64,000 bases of DNA, taken from positions 62,001 through 126,000 of the forward strand of contig JARGPL010000001.1 in the NCBI GenBank assembly GCA_029210175.1, read 5' to 3'. The DNA comes from Minwuia sp. Lineage in GTDB: Bacteria; Pseudomonadota; Alphaproteobacteria; Minwuiales; Minwuiaceae. Shown in pieces: positions 23,667-32,202 of the stretch. Within the stretch, counting starts at the first letter, position 1; each line of letters opens with the position of its first letter. Below the pieces are notes generated by a model. It saw nothing but the letters and a program-made list of their open reading frames with translations, had not been told where the DNA came from and did not search any database. The position numbers and the translations under genes are program-made.

Positions 23667-24647
23667 TCAATCCATTCGAATGACCAGCTTGCCCACGGCC
23701 CGCCGGTCACGCATGGCGCGGAAGGCGTCGATGCCATTCTCCAGGTCATAGGTGCCGCCGATATGCGGACGCAATGCACCAGCGGACCAGAGGTCCATCA
23801 TGGCCGCGATGTTGGCCTTGCAGCGATCGGGGAACCTGCGCGAAAAGCCCTGGTAGGCGACACCGATCAGTTCGATCTGCTTGATCAGGATATGGTTCGC
23901 AGGCAGTTGCGCGATGTCACCGGCGGCAAAGCCGATGACCAGCATGCGCCCGCCCCAGTTGATGGACCGGATCGCCTGATGGCTGTAGGCACCTCCGACG
24001 GAATCGAAGATCACGTCTGCGCCCTTGCCGTCCGTCAGCGCCTTGATCTGGTGGCGGAGTTCGTCCCCTTCGGCATAGTTCACCAGATCGTCGGCCCCGC
24101 GCGCCTTGCAGGCCGCCAGTTTCTCGTCCGAGCTTGCGGCGGCAATGACGCGTGCGCCCCAGGCCTTGCCCGCCTCGACGGTCGCGAGACCTGTGCCGCC
24201 GGACGCACCGAGCACCAGCAGCGTTTCCCCCGACTGCAACCGGCCCCGATCCTTCAGCGCATGGTGGATGGTGCCGTAGGTCAGGCAGAAGGCAGCGGCG
24301 GTTTCGAAATCCATGGCATCGGGCAGGGGGAACAGCCAGTCCACCGGTGCCACCACATGTTCCGCGAAGCAGCCGATCCAGGGATGCACTGCGACCCGCT
24401 GCCCGATCTGCACGCCCGCGACGCCATCGCCCAGTTTCTCCACGACCCCGGCAGCTTCCATGCCGGGCGCGAAAGGCGGCTCCCCGCTGTACTGATACTT
24501 GCCCTGCGGCATCAGCAGGTCCGGGAAGTTCAGGGACGCCGCGTGAACACGGACCCGTACCTCCCCCGCGCCGGGTTCCGGCATCGGCAGATCGCCGACC
24601 ACCAGATCATCGACCGCCCCGATCCTTTCACAGATGATCGCCCGCAC
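23667..24647 (-). CDS. Zinc-independent NADPH:quinone oxidoreductase-type dehydrogenase
   Basis: 326 residues of the medium-chain dehydrogenase family. An N-terminal GroES-like fold ('GEVRVRVHAASLNFPDLL') and a Rossmann domain ('LLVLGASGGTGLATVEAGKAWGARVIAAAS') are clear; zinc-ligand cysteines are absent, as in quinone oxidoreductases and enoyl reductases. The GTG at 24647 has GGAGG about 7 nt upstream and gives the usual family length, so the 44 extra upstream codons are rejected. Probably co-transcribed with the acyl-CoA dehydrogenase; a role in reducing an enoyl-CoA or quinone is inferred. Confidence 0.88.
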   Translation of the reverse strand: MRAIICERIGAVDDLVVGDLPMPEPGAGEVRVRVHAASLNFPDLLMPQGKYQYSGEPPFAPGMEAAGVVEKLGDGVAGVQIGQRVAVHPWIGCFAEHVVAPVDWLFPLPDAMDFETAAAFCLTYGTIHHALKDRGRLQSGETLLVLGASGGTGLATVEAGKAWGARVIAAASSDEKLAACKARGADDLVNYAEGDELRHQIKALTDGKGADVIFDSVGGAYSHQAIRSINWGGRMLVIGFAAGDIAQLPANHILIKQIELIGVAYQGFSRRFPDRCKANIAAMMDLWSAGALRPHIGGTYDLENGIDAFRAMRDRRAVGKLVIRMD

Positions 24648-24808
24648 CGCGTCCTCCCCGACTGTTGCGTCGCACTTGAAGCGGCCATGAAACCACAGCG
24701 GTTTTCGAAAGGGAAACGCAGCGTTTCCCTGTCCCGGCCTTGCCGACATCCCGCCGAACGCGCATCTCTTGACCAGCACAGACCAAACGTCGAACCGGAG
24801 ATTCAGCC

Positions 24809-25447
24809 ATGGCCCTCAGCCGCATTGACCATCTCGCCTTCATCACGCCGGACCTGACCGCCACGACCCGTTTCTACCGCGACCTGCTGGGGATGGAGCT
24901 TTCGCTGGGCATCGGCCATGACGGGTTTCGCCACTATTTCTTCAGGTCTGGCCTGAACTACATCGCTTTCTTCGCCTACGAAGGCGCTTCCAGCATGACG
25001 CGAAAGTTCCACGGCACCCGCACATCAGACCCTGTCGGCTTCGACCATGTCGCCTTCACGGTGGACACGCGAGAGGAGTTCTTTGCCTGGAAGGACAAGC
25101 TGGATGCCGCAGGCGTGGAGGTTACCGGCCCCATCGATCATGGCGCATTCTGGTCGCTGTATTTCTTCGATCCCAACAACATTCCGCTGGAGATCGCCTG
25201 GAACCTGATCGAGGTGGCAAAGGCCCCCGCCGTTGTCGATGACGAGATACCGGCGATCGTTCACGAAGGGGCAGAGGCGCAGCCGGGTCACTGGCCCGAG
25301 GTCACGCAGCGCACCGCCCTGGCCGACATGGTGCCTGCCAAGCCTGGTAATGCCTTCGCCCTGCGCAAGGAACTGCTGGCCAGCGGTCAGGGTCGATTGA
25401 CGGACGGCGCCCGTGAAGCACTGGCGGCAATTGGTGAAGACGTCTGA
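24809..25447 (+). CDS. VOC (glyoxalase/extradiol dioxygenase) family protein
   Basis: 212 residues. The first ~130 residues are one vicinal-oxygen-chelate module: 'RIDHLAFITPDLTATTRFYRDLLGM' with metal-ligand His8, 'VGFDHVAFTV' and 'YFFDPNNIPLEIAW' with a Glu ligand. The C-terminal 70 residues are an unassigned tail. Such proteins are metal-dependent lyases, isomerases or dioxygenases; the substrate cannot be read from the sequence. It diverges from the oxidoreductase gene upstream and converges on the AidB-type gene. Confidence 0.85.
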   Translation: MALSRIDHLAFITPDLTATTRFYRDLLGMELSLGIGHDGFRHYFFRSGLNYIAFFAYEGASSMTRKFHGTRTSDPVGFDHVAFTVDTREEFFAWKDKLDAAGVEVTGPIDHGAFWSLYFFDPNNIPLEIAWNLIEVAKAPAVVDDEIPAIVHEGAEAQPGHWPEVTQRTALADMVPAKPGNAFALRKELLASGQGRLTDGAREALAAIGEDV

Positions 25448-25469
25448 AGGCTCAGGGCTGTTTCAGCGT

Positions 25470-27143
25470 TCAACCTGCCGCAACCGGTGTCGCCCGGTCG
25501 ATCAGGGGTTGCAGGTCGAGGCCGGGTTCCAGAGTGCCGAAGGTGTGACCCCAGCCGCCGTCCAGACGGCTGGCGAGAAAGGCTTCGGCGACTGCCGTTG
25601 GCCCTGCCGCCGTCAGCAGGCTGGCCTGCAGTGTCAGGGCCATGTGCTCCACCACCGCGCGGGCGCGGAACTCGATATCGTCGAGGCGGCCAAGTTCACT
25701 CTCCATGTGGTCGATGGCGCGATCCAGCCGTGTATCCCGGCCCCTGGCCGTGCCGATTTCCGCCATGAAGGCCGCGACCGATTCCGGTTCCCGCTGCATG
25801 GCCCGCAGCACGTCCAGGCAGATGACGTTGCCTGACCCCTCCCAGATGCCGTTCAGCGGTGACTCCCGGTACAGGCGCGGCAGGATCGATTCTTCCACAT
25901 ATCCGGCGCCGCCCAGACATTCCATGGCTTCACCGACCACGACACCAACCCGCTTGCAGGTCCAGTACTTGCCGACAGCGACGGCGAGGCGGGAGAAGGC
26001 AGCCGCCTGCGGATCGGTGGCGGCTTCATCGAAGGCGCGGGCGAGGCGCATGGACAGCACGGTCGCCGCTTCCTGTTCCAGCGACAGGTCCGCCAGCACG
26101 TTGCGCATCAATGGCTGCTGCGACAGCTTGCGCTGGAACGCCATGCGGTTCTCCACATGGTGCCCGGCCTGGATCACCGCCTGGCGCATCAGCGATGTCG
26201 ATCCGGTCGCACAGTCCAGCCGTGTGTGGGTCACCATGTTGATGATGGTGCGAACGCCACGGCCCTCTTCGCCGATCATCATGGCCTCGGCGGCGTGATA
26301 TTCGATCTCGCTGGACGCATTCGACTTGTTGCCCAGCTTGTCCTTCAGGCGCTGCAGGTGGATGCCGTTGCGGGCGCCGTCCTGGCGCCAGCGCGGCACC
26401 AGAAAGCAGGAAACGCCGCCCTGTTCGGTATAGGCGAGGGTCAGGAAGGCATCGCACATGGGGGCGGAACAGAACCACTTGTGGCCGGTCAGGTCATAGA
26501 TCTCCCCCGGACCCTGCCGCCCCCGTGCAACGGCTCGGGTGGTGTTGGCGCGAATGTCCGAACCGCCCTGCTTTTCCGTCATTGCCATGCCGATGGTCAG
26601 GCCGGTCTTCGATGTGGCGGGGATGGATCGACTGTCATAGTCGCGGCTGACACTGCCCTGCAGCCAGAACTGCATCGCTTCGGGCTGCATCTCCAGCGCC
26701 GGTCTGGCGGCGTAGGTCATGGTCAGCGGGCAGCAGACGCCGGATTCCACCTGATACATCATGTAATGCATGGCGGTGTGGATGACGTGGCCGCCGGTCT
26801 CTCCCTCCCAGGGAATTGCGTGCTGCCCATGTTTCATGCCCAGGGCCATCAGCGCGTGATAGCTGGGGTGAAACTCCGCCTCATCCATGCGCCGTCCGAA
26901 CCTGTCATGGGTTTTCAGCACCGGGGGACAGGCATTGGCCAGTCGCCCGTGTTCGATGTTTTCCGCCCGCCCCAGTTCACTGCCATAGGCATCGACTTCC
27001 GCGCGCATGCCGTCACCGCCCTCTCGCGACAGCGCCTCCATCAGGGCGGAGTCCGTGCGGAACAGGTTGTAGTCTTCCAGCGGCGGCGGCTGGTTGAACA
27101 CCTCATGGGTTGCCAGATCGGCCTGCGGGTTCAGGTCGGCCAT
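25470..27143 (-). CDS. AidB-type acyl-CoA dehydrogenase family protein
   Basis: 557 residues, longer than normal acyl-CoA dehydrogenases and close to AidB. 'MAMTEKQGGSDIRANTT', 'GHKWFCSAPMCDAFLTLAY', 'RLKDKLGNKSNASSEIEY' and 'ECLGGAGYVEESILPRLYRE' are typical of the AidB branch. AidB is induced by DNA alkylation, binds FAD and DNA, and is thought to protect promoters or destroy alkylating agents; its true reaction is unsettled. ATG 27143 has GGGAGGA just upstream. The reading frame stays open much further upstream, but that part is antisense to the divergent M20 gene. Confidence 0.9.
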   Translation of the reverse strand: MADLNPQADLATHEVFNQPPPLEDYNLFRTDSALMEALSREGGDGMRAEVDAYGSELGRAENIEHGRLANACPPVLKTHDRFGRRMDEAEFHPSYHALMALGMKHGQHAIPWEGETGGHVIHTAMHYMMYQVESGVCCPLTMTYAARPALEMQPEAMQFWLQGSVSRDYDSRSIPATSKTGLTIGMAMTEKQGGSDIRANTTRAVARGRQGPGEIYDLTGHKWFCSAPMCDAFLTLAYTEQGGVSCFLVPRWRQDGARNGIHLQRLKDKLGNKSNASSEIEYHAAEAMMIGEEGRGVRTIINMVTHTRLDCATGSTSLMRQAVIQAGHHVENRMAFQRKLSQQPLMRNVLADLSLEQEAATVLSMRLARAFDEAATDPQAAAFSRLAVAVGKYWTCKRVGVVVGEAMECLGGAGYVEESILPRLYRESPLNGIWEGSGNVICLDVLRAMQREPESVAAFMAEIGTARGRDTRLDRAIDHMESELGRLDDIEFRARAVVEHMALTLQASLLTAAGPTAVAEAFLASRLDGGWGHTFGTLEPGLDLQPLIDRATPVAAG

Positions 27144-27233
27144 CGAGATTCCTCCCTTGTCGCGGCATGCATATGGGCGCGAGTATGCGGTCAGGCAGTG
27201 CCGGATGGCAATCTGATGGGGAGACGGCTTTTG

Positions 27234-28514
27234 ATGGTTGAACAGGAACTCGCGGCACGGATCGTGGCGGAGGTGGATCGTGGCTTCGATGCACAGGTTG
27301 CCTTCACCCGGGATCTCGTGCGCTACCCGTCGCAGCGTGGTCAGGAACATACGGCACAGGACTTCCTGCATGACGCATTCGCGGAGCGCGGCCTGAAGAT
27401 GGACCGCTGGACCATCGATGTGGCGGATATCGAGAACCATCCGGGATTTTCGCCGGTCAACGTGTCGTACGACAATGCGGTCAACGTCGTCGGCACGCAT
27501 CGTCCGCGCGATGAAACAGGGCGGTCGCTGATCCTGAACGGCCATGTGGACGTGGTGCCGGTCGGGCCGATGGACATGTGGACCACGCCGCCATACGAGC
27601 CGCGGATCGAAGGCGACTGGCTCTATGGCCGTGGCTCCGGCGACATGAAGGCGGGGATCGCCGCCAATCTCTATGCACTCGACGCCCTGAAGCGGGCGGG
27701 GGTGCAGCCCGCCGCGACGCTGTACATGCAGTCGGTGACGGAGGAGGAATGCACCGGCAACGGCGCGCTCGCCTGCCTGACAAGGGGCTATCACGCGGAT
27801 GCGGTGCTGATCACGGAGCCGACGCACGACTGCCTGGTGCGCGCCAACGTCGGTGTGCTCTGGTTTCAGGTGGAGGTGCGGGGCCGCCCCGCCCACGTCT
27901 ATGAATCCACGGTCGGATCCAGCGCCATCATTGCCGCCTACAGCCTGATCAATGCCCTGCAGGGTCTCGAAACGGAGATGAATGCGGAAAAGGGCGACCA
28001 CAGGTACTTCGAGGACCACGGGAAGCCCATCACGATCAATGTGGGCAAGATCGCTGGCGGTGACTGGGCATCGTCTGTTCCTGCCTGGTGTCGCTTCGAT
28101 GTGCGCGCCGGCATCTATCCCGGCACCTCGGTGGAGGAAGCCAAGCAGCGGGTGGAACAGGCCCTGCGCGCTGTCTGCATCGACGATCCGTTCCTGTCGA
28201 ACCATCCGCCGAGCGTTACCTACAATGGCTTCACGGCGGAGGGCTATACGCTGGAACCGGGGTCGGATGCGGAGGCCTGCCTGGCCGCCGCCCATCAGAA
28301 GGTGCGTGACGTTGCCCTGACGGACGCGACCATGCCCGCCTACCTGGATGCACGGGTCGCCGTCCTCTATGACGACACACCGGCGCTTGTCTACGGGCCT
28401 GTGTCGGAACATATCCATGGCTTCGATGAACGTGTCAGTCTGAGCTCGACGCGGGAGGTGACGCGCACGGTGGCCCTGTTCATGGCCGACTGGTGCGGTG
28501 TCGAGACCGTCTGA
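27234..28514 (+). CDS. M20-family (ArgE/DapE-type) deacylase
   Basis: 426 residues, zinc-dependent, cytoplasmic. 'NGHVDVVP' (His104, Asp106), 'YGRGSGDMKAG' (Asp137) and 'SVTEEECTGNG' (Glu170/171) are the metal-binding and catalytic motifs of the ArgE/DapE family; a dimerisation domain lies between about 200 and 320. It removes acyl groups from N-acyl amino acids. ATG 27234 has GGGGAG about 10 nt upstream; ATG 27216 in frame is the alternative. Divergent from the AidB-type gene, and followed 37 nt later by an oxidoreductase. Confidence 0.88.
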   Translation: MVEQELAARIVAEVDRGFDAQVAFTRDLVRYPSQRGQEHTAQDFLHDAFAERGLKMDRWTIDVADIENHPGFSPVNVSYDNAVNVVGTHRPRDETGRSLILNGHVDVVPVGPMDMWTTPPYEPRIEGDWLYGRGSGDMKAGIAANLYALDALKRAGVQPAATLYMQSVTEEECTGNGALACLTRGYHADAVLITEPTHDCLVRANVGVLWFQVEVRGRPAHVYESTVGSSAIIAAYSLINALQGLETEMNAEKGDHRYFEDHGKPITINVGKIAGGDWASSVPAWCRFDVRAGIYPGTSVEEAKQRVEQALRAVCIDDPFLSNHPPSVTYNGFTAEGYTLEPGSDAEACLAAAHQKVRDVALTDATMPAYLDARVAVLYDDTPALVYGPVSEHIHGFDERVSLSSTREVTRTVALFMADWCGVETV

Positions 28515-28551
28515 TCAGCCCGAAAATACTGGAAAACTGGGGAGCGAATTG

Positions 28552-29562
28552 ATGAAGGCAGCAGTGCTGACGACGCCGGGGATTGCCAATCTCGTGGTGC
28601 AGGACTTACCCGAGCCCGAACCCGGCCCGGGTGAGGTCAAGGTGCGCATCCGCGCCAGCTCCATCAACTACCGTGATCTGGTCACGGTTGAAGGTGGATA
28701 CGGCAAGAAGCAGAAGCAGGAAGGCCTGATTCCCATGTCGGACGGCGCCGGGGAGGTCGTGTCCGTGGGTGATGGCGTGACGGCGTTCGGCGTGGGTGAC
28801 CGGGTGACGCCGATGTTCTTCACGGACTGGCTGGGCGGCGAACCGAACGGCCCTGCCATGGCCCGCGCCCTTGGGGGGTCAGCGCAGGGCTGTGCAGCCG
28901 AATTCGCCTGCTTCCCGGCACACGGGTTGGTGCACACGCCGGACTATCTGACCGACGCCGAAGCCGCGAGTACGGTCTGTGCGGGCCTGACCGCCTGGCA
29001 GGCAGTTGTCGAACAGGGGCGCATCCGTCCCGGCGACTGGGTGCTGACCCAGGGCACCGGCGGGGTGTCGGTCTTCGCGCTGCAGTTCGCCAAGGCCATG
29101 GGCGCACGGGTCATTGCCACCACCTCGTCGGATGCCAAGGCAGAGCGTCTGCGGGAACTGGGCGCGGATCATGTGCTGAACTATCGCGACATCCCGGACT
29201 GGGGCAAGGCGGCGAAGAGCCTGACCGGTGGGGCCGGTGTCGATCTGGTGGTGGAGGTCGGCGGTGCCGGGACCCTGAACCAGTCGCTGCGCGCCATCCA
29301 GATCGGCGGCACGATTGCCATGATCGGCATCCTCGCCGGGCAGACCAGCGAGATCAACATGGGCTTCGTGCTGATGACCAACAGCCGCATCCAGGGGATC
29401 ACGGTGGGCAGCCGGGAAATGCATCAGGCCATGTATCGGGCCATGGAAGCGCATGAGATCAAGCCTGTCATCTCCGACACCTTCTCCCTCGACGAGATCT
29501 GCGAGGCCATGGCCTTCCAGCAATCCGGCCGCCATTTCGGCAAGGTCGCGCTGACGTTCTGA
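28552..29562 (+). CDS. NAD(P)-dependent medium-chain alcohol dehydrogenase/quinone oxidoreductase
   Basis: 336 residues. GroES-like N-terminus ('GEVKVRIRASSINYRDLVTVEGGY') and Rossmann domain ('VLTQGTGGVSVFALQFAKAMGARVIATTSS'). The catalytic-zinc cysteine is replaced (INYRD), so it belongs to the zinc-independent branch, often annotated as NADPH:quinone or 2-alkenal reductase. ATG 28552 follows GGGGAG. Ends before a bidirectional terminator. Substrate unknown. Confidence 0.88.
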   Translation: MKAAVLTTPGIANLVVQDLPEPEPGPGEVKVRIRASSINYRDLVTVEGGYGKKQKQEGLIPMSDGAGEVVSVGDGVTAFGVGDRVTPMFFTDWLGGEPNGPAMARALGGSAQGCAAEFACFPAHGLVHTPDYLTDAEAASTVCAGLTAWQAVVEQGRIRPGDWVLTQGTGGVSVFALQFAKAMGARVIATTSSDAKAERLRELGADHVLNYRDIPDWGKAAKSLTGGAGVDLVVEVGGAGTLNQSLRAIQIGGTIAMIGILAGQTSEINMGFVLMTNSRIQGITVGSREMHQAMYRAMEAHEIKPVISDTFSLDEICEAMAFQQSGRHFGKVALTF

Positions 29563-29615
29563 GATCCCGGGCGACGGTCCGACCGGCATTTCGCCTGTCA
29601 TGCCGTCAGCACGAA

Positions 29616-29649
29616 AAAGGGCCACGCTCCGTCTGGAACGTGGCCCTTT
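29616..29649. terminator. Bidirectional Rho-independent terminator
   Basis: AAAGGGCCACG (29616-29626) pairs perfectly with CGTGGCCCTTT (29639-29649) over a 12-nt loop, with A- and T-runs outside. It separates the oxidoreductase gene from the convergent acyl-CoA dehydrogenase gene. Confidence 0.8.
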
Positions 29650-29716
29650 CTCATTGTCCCCTGTCGATGGCTGCCTGGCCGGGAGGCGAACCCCCCGGCC
29701 CCGCAGCTTCGTCAGG

Positions 29717-30928
29717 TCAGTTCCAGCGGCGGATTTCCAGCCGTGCAAGCTGATCGCGATGCACCTCGTCCGGGCCGTCGGCCAGACGCAGGGTCCGCTG
29801 ATGCGCGTACATGTTGGCGGTTCCGAAATCGGTGGTGACACCGCCGGCACCGTGGGCCTGAATGGCCCAATCGGTGACCCTGCAGGCCATGTTCGGCACG
29901 GAAACCTTGATGCCCGCAATTTCCTTGCGCGCTTCCTTGTTGCCGACCGTGTCCATCTTCCACGCGGTGTAGAGAACATGCAGGCGGCACTGATCGATCA
30001 TGATCCGCGCCTCAGCGATCCGCTCGCGCCAGACGGACTGCTCGATGACCGGCTTGCCGAAGGCCACGCGGGACTTCAGGCGCTTGATGGTCAGTTCGAG
30101 CGCGCGTTCGGACACCCCGATGGAGCGCATGCAGTGATGGATACGTCCCGGGCCGAGCCGCCCCTGGGCGATCTCGAAGCCGCGGCCTTCACCCAGCAGG
30201 ATGTCGTTCACGGGTACGCGCACATTGTCGAACTCAACCTCCCCATGGCCGTGCGGGGCATCATCGTAGCCAAACACCGGCAGCATCCGCTTCACGGTCA
30301 CGCCCTTGGCGTCACGCGGCACCAGGATCATGGACTGCTGCTTGTGGCGGTCGGGGTTGTCGGGGTCGGTCTTGCCCATCAGGATCAGCACCTTGCAGCG
30401 CGGATCACCGATTCCGGAGGTCCACCACTTGCGACCGTTGATCACGTACTCGTCGCCATCCCGCTCGATACGGCAGGCGATGTTGGTGGCATCCGACGAT
30501 GCGACCTCGGGCTCTGTCATGGCGAAGGCGGAGCGGATCTTGCCATCCAGCAGCGGCTTCAGCCACTTCTCCTGATGTTCCTTCGTGCCGTAACGGGCCA
30601 GCACTTCCATGTTGCCGGTGTCCGGCGCGGAGCAGTTGAAGATCTCGGAGGCATAACGCGAACGCCCCATGATCTCGCACAGCGGCGCATAGTCCAGATT
30701 GGACATGGAGAAACCATAGGGATTCTCCGGCAGGAACAGGTTCCACAGGCCCTGGGCCTTGGCGATTTCCTTCAGTTCCTCGGACTTCTGGATCGGCTGC
30801 CAGCGGTCACCCTCTGCCAGCTGATCATCCATCAGCTGTTCGTTGGGCATGATGTGCTCGTCCATGAACGCCTGGATGCGTTCGGCGAGATCGCGCGACA
30901 GATCAGACTGTTCGAACATTGCGACCAT
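29717..30928 (-). CDS. Acyl-CoA dehydrogenase (ACAD10/11-like)
   Basis: 403 residues. '[18 protein letters not shown]' and '[19 protein letters not shown]' are the FAD/substrate motifs and '[38 protein letters not shown]' the C-terminal part. The pattern resembles the ACAD10/ACAD11 branch, which handles branched or 4-hydroxy acyl-CoA in other organisms. GGGGGAG lies just before the ATG at 30928. It stands alone, ending at the bidirectional terminator. Confidence 0.92.
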   Translation of the reverse strand: MVAMFEQSDLSRDLAERIQAFMDEHIMPNEQLMDDQLAEGDRWQPIQKSEELKEIAKAQGLWNLFLPENPYGFSMSNLDYAPLCEIMGRSRYASEIFNCSAPDTGNMEVLARYGTKEHQEKWLKPLLDGKIRSAFAMTEPEVASSDATNIACRIERDGDEYVINGRKWWTSGIGDPRCKVLILMGKTDPDNPDRHKQQSMILVPRDAKGVTVKRMLPVFGYDDAPHGHGEVEFDNVRVPVNDILLGEGRGFEIAQGRLGPGRIHHCMRSIGVSERALELTIKRLKSRVAFGKPVIEQSVWRERIAEARIMIDQCRLHVLYTAWKMDTVGNKEARKEIAGIKVSVPNMACRVTDWAIQAHGAGGVTTDFGTANMYAHQRTLRLADGPDEVHRDQLARLEIRRWN

Positions 30929-31087
30929 TGTTTGTCTCCCCCTTGTACAAGTTTGTCTCTCTCAGTTACTGCGCGGAGCATAAACAGCCTTCCCCGGCTT
31001 GTCAGGGGCAGATCGACCAAACCGGTTGCGCCTGGTCTGCATGGTTCGGATTTCAGGCGGCGGCCTGTCTGTGACCGTGTCCGCGCG

Positions 31088-32005
31088 TCAGTCCCGGCGT
31101 CGGTGGCGCAGTTCCGACACCAGTACACCGGTGGCCATCAGGGCGAGGGCGATCAGGGAATAGATGCCCGGCTGTTCGCCAAAGAACAACGCTGCCCAGC
31201 CAATGGCGGCGATAACGGCCAGATAGTTGAACTGGGCAAAGAAGGTCGGGCCATAGCGCCGCACGATCTCCGCGAACAGGATGATGAAGACGCCGTTCAC
31301 GGCGGCCGAGCCCAGGGTTGGCAGCAGCAGATCACCCTCGACCGGCAGATAGGTCTGATCGAACAGCAGCATCAGCGGCAGCAGGGACAGCGCCGCACCC
31401 AGCAGGAACCCGGCACCCATCACCATGGATGTCGTCTCCGGCGGGCGCAGCAGCGCCGCAGCCACGTTCGCGATCGCCAGGAAAACCGGCACGATCAGCG
31501 CCAGCAGGAACCATGTCACCGCGCCTTCACCCGGCATGGCGCTGTCTGGTGCCAGCACCACGGCGACACCGGCGAAGCCCAGCAGGATGCCGGCAATGCC
31601 GAATATCGACAGGCGGTCGATGCGGGTGAGGATGCTGGCGAGATAGGTGAAGGTCGGCGAAAGCGCGAGCACCAGCGAGACGATGGCTGTCGGCAGGTTG
31701 GGGCCGACAAAGGTCAGCAATGCCATGGGCAATCCGAAGCCGAACGCGCCCACCACCAGATAGGCCCGGAAATAGGCCCAGCCGAAATGCACCCGCTGAC
31801 CGCGCAGGTTGGCCAGGATGAACAGCACGACCCCGGCAATCGCTGTCTGCCAGAACGCGTGGCCGAAGAACGTGGCCCCGGCCCGCGCCGCCAGGTCATT
31901 GAATGGAAATACCAGGCCATAGATCAGGGCCGCGGCAATCAGCATGGCTATGGGCAGGACCGCCAGTGTCTTCACCACCGGGGTCGCCTCCTGCTTCTCG
32001 CTCAT
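31088..32005 (-). CDS. EamA/DMT-family inner-membrane transporter
   Basis: 305 residues with about ten hydrophobic helices in two EamA repeats ('LILANLRG...AYLVVGAFGFGLPMALLTF' and 'TLGSAAVNGVFIILFAEIVRRYGPTFFAQF...IAAIGWAALFFGEQPGIYSLIALALMATGV'). Drug/metabolite transporters of this type usually export amino acids or metabolites. GGGAGGG precedes the ATG. Divergent from the HyuA-like gene; substrate unknown. Confidence 0.9.
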   Translation of the reverse strand: MSEKQEATPVVKTLAVLPIAMLIAAALIYGLVFPFNDLAARAGATFFGHAFWQTAIAGVVLFILANLRGQRVHFGWAYFRAYLVVGAFGFGLPMALLTFVGPNLPTAIVSLVLALSPTFTYLASILTRIDRLSIFGIAGILLGFAGVAVVLAPDSAMPGEGAVTWFLLALIVPVFLAIANVAAALLRPPETTSMVMGAGFLLGAALSLLPLMLLFDQTYLPVEGDLLLPTLGSAAVNGVFIILFAEIVRRYGPTFFAQFNYLAVIAAIGWAALFFGEQPGIYSLIALALMATGVLVSELRHRRRD

Positions 32006-32202
32006 CTTGCTGTCCCTCCCACCTTGTTATGCACGACAGTGTGACACCTGTTCGCGGCCAGGCCTGTGCGCGCGGCGCACCTTTTGCTGCATCCGGGCGT
32101 ATGGCCCCGGTTGCCACCTTGCCAGACGCCGCGCCCGATGCTCGGGTCTGCTGGGGTTGAACCGCAACAGATGCTGATGCGGGATTTGGGAGAGGCTTTG
32201 CG

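Noticed and set aside
26157-27233. Upstream extension of the M20 deacylase frame
   Set aside because: Antisense to the AidB-type gene; the protein-like part begins at 27234.
27144-28418. Upstream extension of the AidB-type reading frame (425 codons)
   Set aside because: Antisense to the M20 deacylase; a good ribosome site and normal N-terminus exist at 27143.
29600-32044. 814-codon open frame on the plus strand
   Set aside because: Antisense to an acyl-CoA dehydrogenase and the EamA transporter; composition is Gln/His/Arg-rich.
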